Source: SHLQ01 sp051011575
GTDB taxonomy: Bacteria > Actinomycetota > Acidimicrobiia > Acidimicrobiales > SHLQ01
DNA length: 15,061 bases
Assembly: GCA_051011575.1 (NCBI GenBank)
Contig: JBPCTR010000081.1
Span: forward strand, 1-15,061
Reading direction: 5' to 3'
Part shown: piece after piece, positions 14,303 through 15,061 of the stretch
Numbering within the stretch: the first letter of the stretch is position 1
How the letters are laid out: each line of letters starts with the position of its first letter
The notes under the pieces: generated by a model
What the model was told of the DNA's origin: nothing
What the model saw: the letters and a program-made list of their open reading frames with translations, nothing else
The model's database searches: none
Position numbers and translations under genes: made by a program

Positions 14303-15061
14303 GTGGCCACTTCATCGACCGGACGCAGCGTGGCGACCATCGAACGCGCGGCCGATGTTCTGTTCCTGTTCGCCAAGGCAGAGGGCACCTTGGGAGTTAC
14401 CGACATCGCCCAGGAGCTCGACATCTCCAAGGCCGTCGTGCACCGCATCGTCACGTCGCTTGGCGAGCACAACCTCGTCGTGGCCGACCCGGCAACCCGC
14501 CGCTACACGCTCGGGCATGGCGTACTGCAACTCGCCGCGGGTTACCTCGACAACCTCGACGTTCGCGCGATGGCGCTGGAAGCGATGAAGAGTGTCAGCG
14601 CTCTCACCAACGAAACCGCAACCCTGTCTGTGCGCCACGGCGACAAAAGGGTCTACGTCGATCAGGTCACGCCTTCGCGTGAGGTCAAGATGACCGTGCA
14701 GGTCGCATCGGCGTTTCCGTTGCATGCGGGCGCTTCGTCGAAGGCGTTCCTGGCGTGGATGTCACCCGACGAGATCGATACCTACCTCGCCGAGAACACG
14801 CTCGATGCGCTCACCGACGAAACGATCGTGTCCGAAGGGGAACTCCGTAAGGAGCTCGAGCGAATTCGCCAACAGGGCTTTGCGGTGTCGCTCGGTGAAC
14901 GCCAGGCTGGCGCCGGTTCGGTGGCCGCTCCGGTCCTCGACAACCACAACCAGCCCGTGGCCGTGATCAGCGTGTGCGGGCCGGTCGAGCGGTTCCGCGC
15001 CGAGGTCGCCAGTTCGGCCGCAGCCCTGGTCGAGGCCACCCGCGAGCTCTCGGGTCGGCTC
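14303..15061 (+). CDS. IclR-family transcriptional regulator, 3' end outside the window
   Basis: The frame is open from GTG 14303 to the last base (253 codons, no stop), near the usual 250-270 residues, so little is missing. The N-terminal winged helix-turn-helix is at about residues 9-70, with TDIAQELDISKAVVHRIVTSL as the helix-turn-helix core; the ligand-binding domain follows, with FPLHAGASSKAFLAWM as the typical IclR block. GAGGAG at 14293-14298 is a good Shine-Dalgarno site, four bases before the GTG. IclR proteins are dimeric or tetrameric regulators that bind small catabolic acids. Divergence from the six-gene operon with a repeat-rich 100-bp region between suggests it controls that operon and itself. 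The effector is unknown. The family assignment is confident. Confidence 0.9.
   Translation, partial: MATSSTGRSVATIERAADVLFLFAKAEGTLGVTDIAQELDISKAVVHRIVTSLGEHNLVVADPATRRYTLGHGVLQLAAGYLDNLDVRAMALEAMKSVSALTNETATLSVRHGDKRVYVDQVTPSREVKMTVQVASAFPLHAGASSKAFLAWMSPDEIDTYLAENTLDALTDETIVSEGELRKELERIRQQGFAVSLGERQAGAGSVAAPVLDNHNQPVAVISVCGPVERFRAEVASSAAALVEATRELSGRL

Noticed and set aside
14235..14588. Short open frame over the start of the IclR gene
   Set aside because: It is offset from the IclR frame, which has the Shine-Dalgarno site and the helix-turn-helix sequence.
13057..14682. Plus-strand open frame (541 codons) opposite the CaiB/BaiF gene and over the intergenic region
   Set aside because: It is a shadow of CaiB/BaiF and then runs in a wrong frame through the IclR gene; the composition is not protein-like.

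Overview
The window is about 99% protein-coding, GC-rich DNA with frequent GTG starts and 4-base gene overlaps. It encodes soluble catabolic enzymes and one regulator. I see no RNA gene, mobile element, CRISPR array or transporter. GC-rich codon use, many CaiB/BaiF and hydantoinase-type enzymes, an IclR regulator and two starts without a Shine-Dalgarno site suggest an actinobacterium, perhaps a marine or soil Acidimicrobiia-like lineage. That placement is inference from composition and gene content only.

Layout. (1) Bases 1-1508, plus strand: the 3' end of a haloalkane-dehalogenase-like hydrolase reads in frame into a tandem DUF1330-type protein, followed by an SRPBCC protein. (2) Bases 1498-3328, minus strand: a CaiB/BaiF CoA-transferase followed by an N-carbamoylsarcosine-amidase-like cysteine hydrolase. 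(3) Bases 3354-6493, plus strand: an HMG-CoA-lyase-family enzyme overlapping a CoxL-like molybdenum hydroxylase large subunit that has no small or medium subunit gene beside it. (4) Bases 14202-6480, minus strand: a six-gene operon, CaiB/BaiF - cyclase-family hydrolase - MmgE/PrpD - HyuB - HyuA - isochorismatase-like protein, in which every junction is an ATGA or GTGA overlap. (5) Bases 14303-15061, plus strand: a divergent IclR regulator that runs off the window.

The gene set looks like a pathway for a nitrogen-containing cyclic compound such as a hydantoin, imide or lactam. A molybdenum hydroxylase could oxidise a ring, HyuAB could open it using ATP, amidohydrolases and the cyclase-family enzyme could remove nitrogen or open further bonds, CoA-transferases could activate the resulting acids, and MmgE/PrpD and the lyase-family enzyme could isomerise and cleave the carbon skeleton. 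IclR probably controls it from a 100-bp divergent region holding repeated GGAACA elements. The substrate cannot be read from the sequence, and I know of no described pathway with exactly this set. The most notable features are a Cys-to-Gly change at the nucleophile position of the second isochorismatase-family protein, the orphan CoxL, the SD-less 25-bp divergent promoter, and the hydrolase-DUF1330 read-through.
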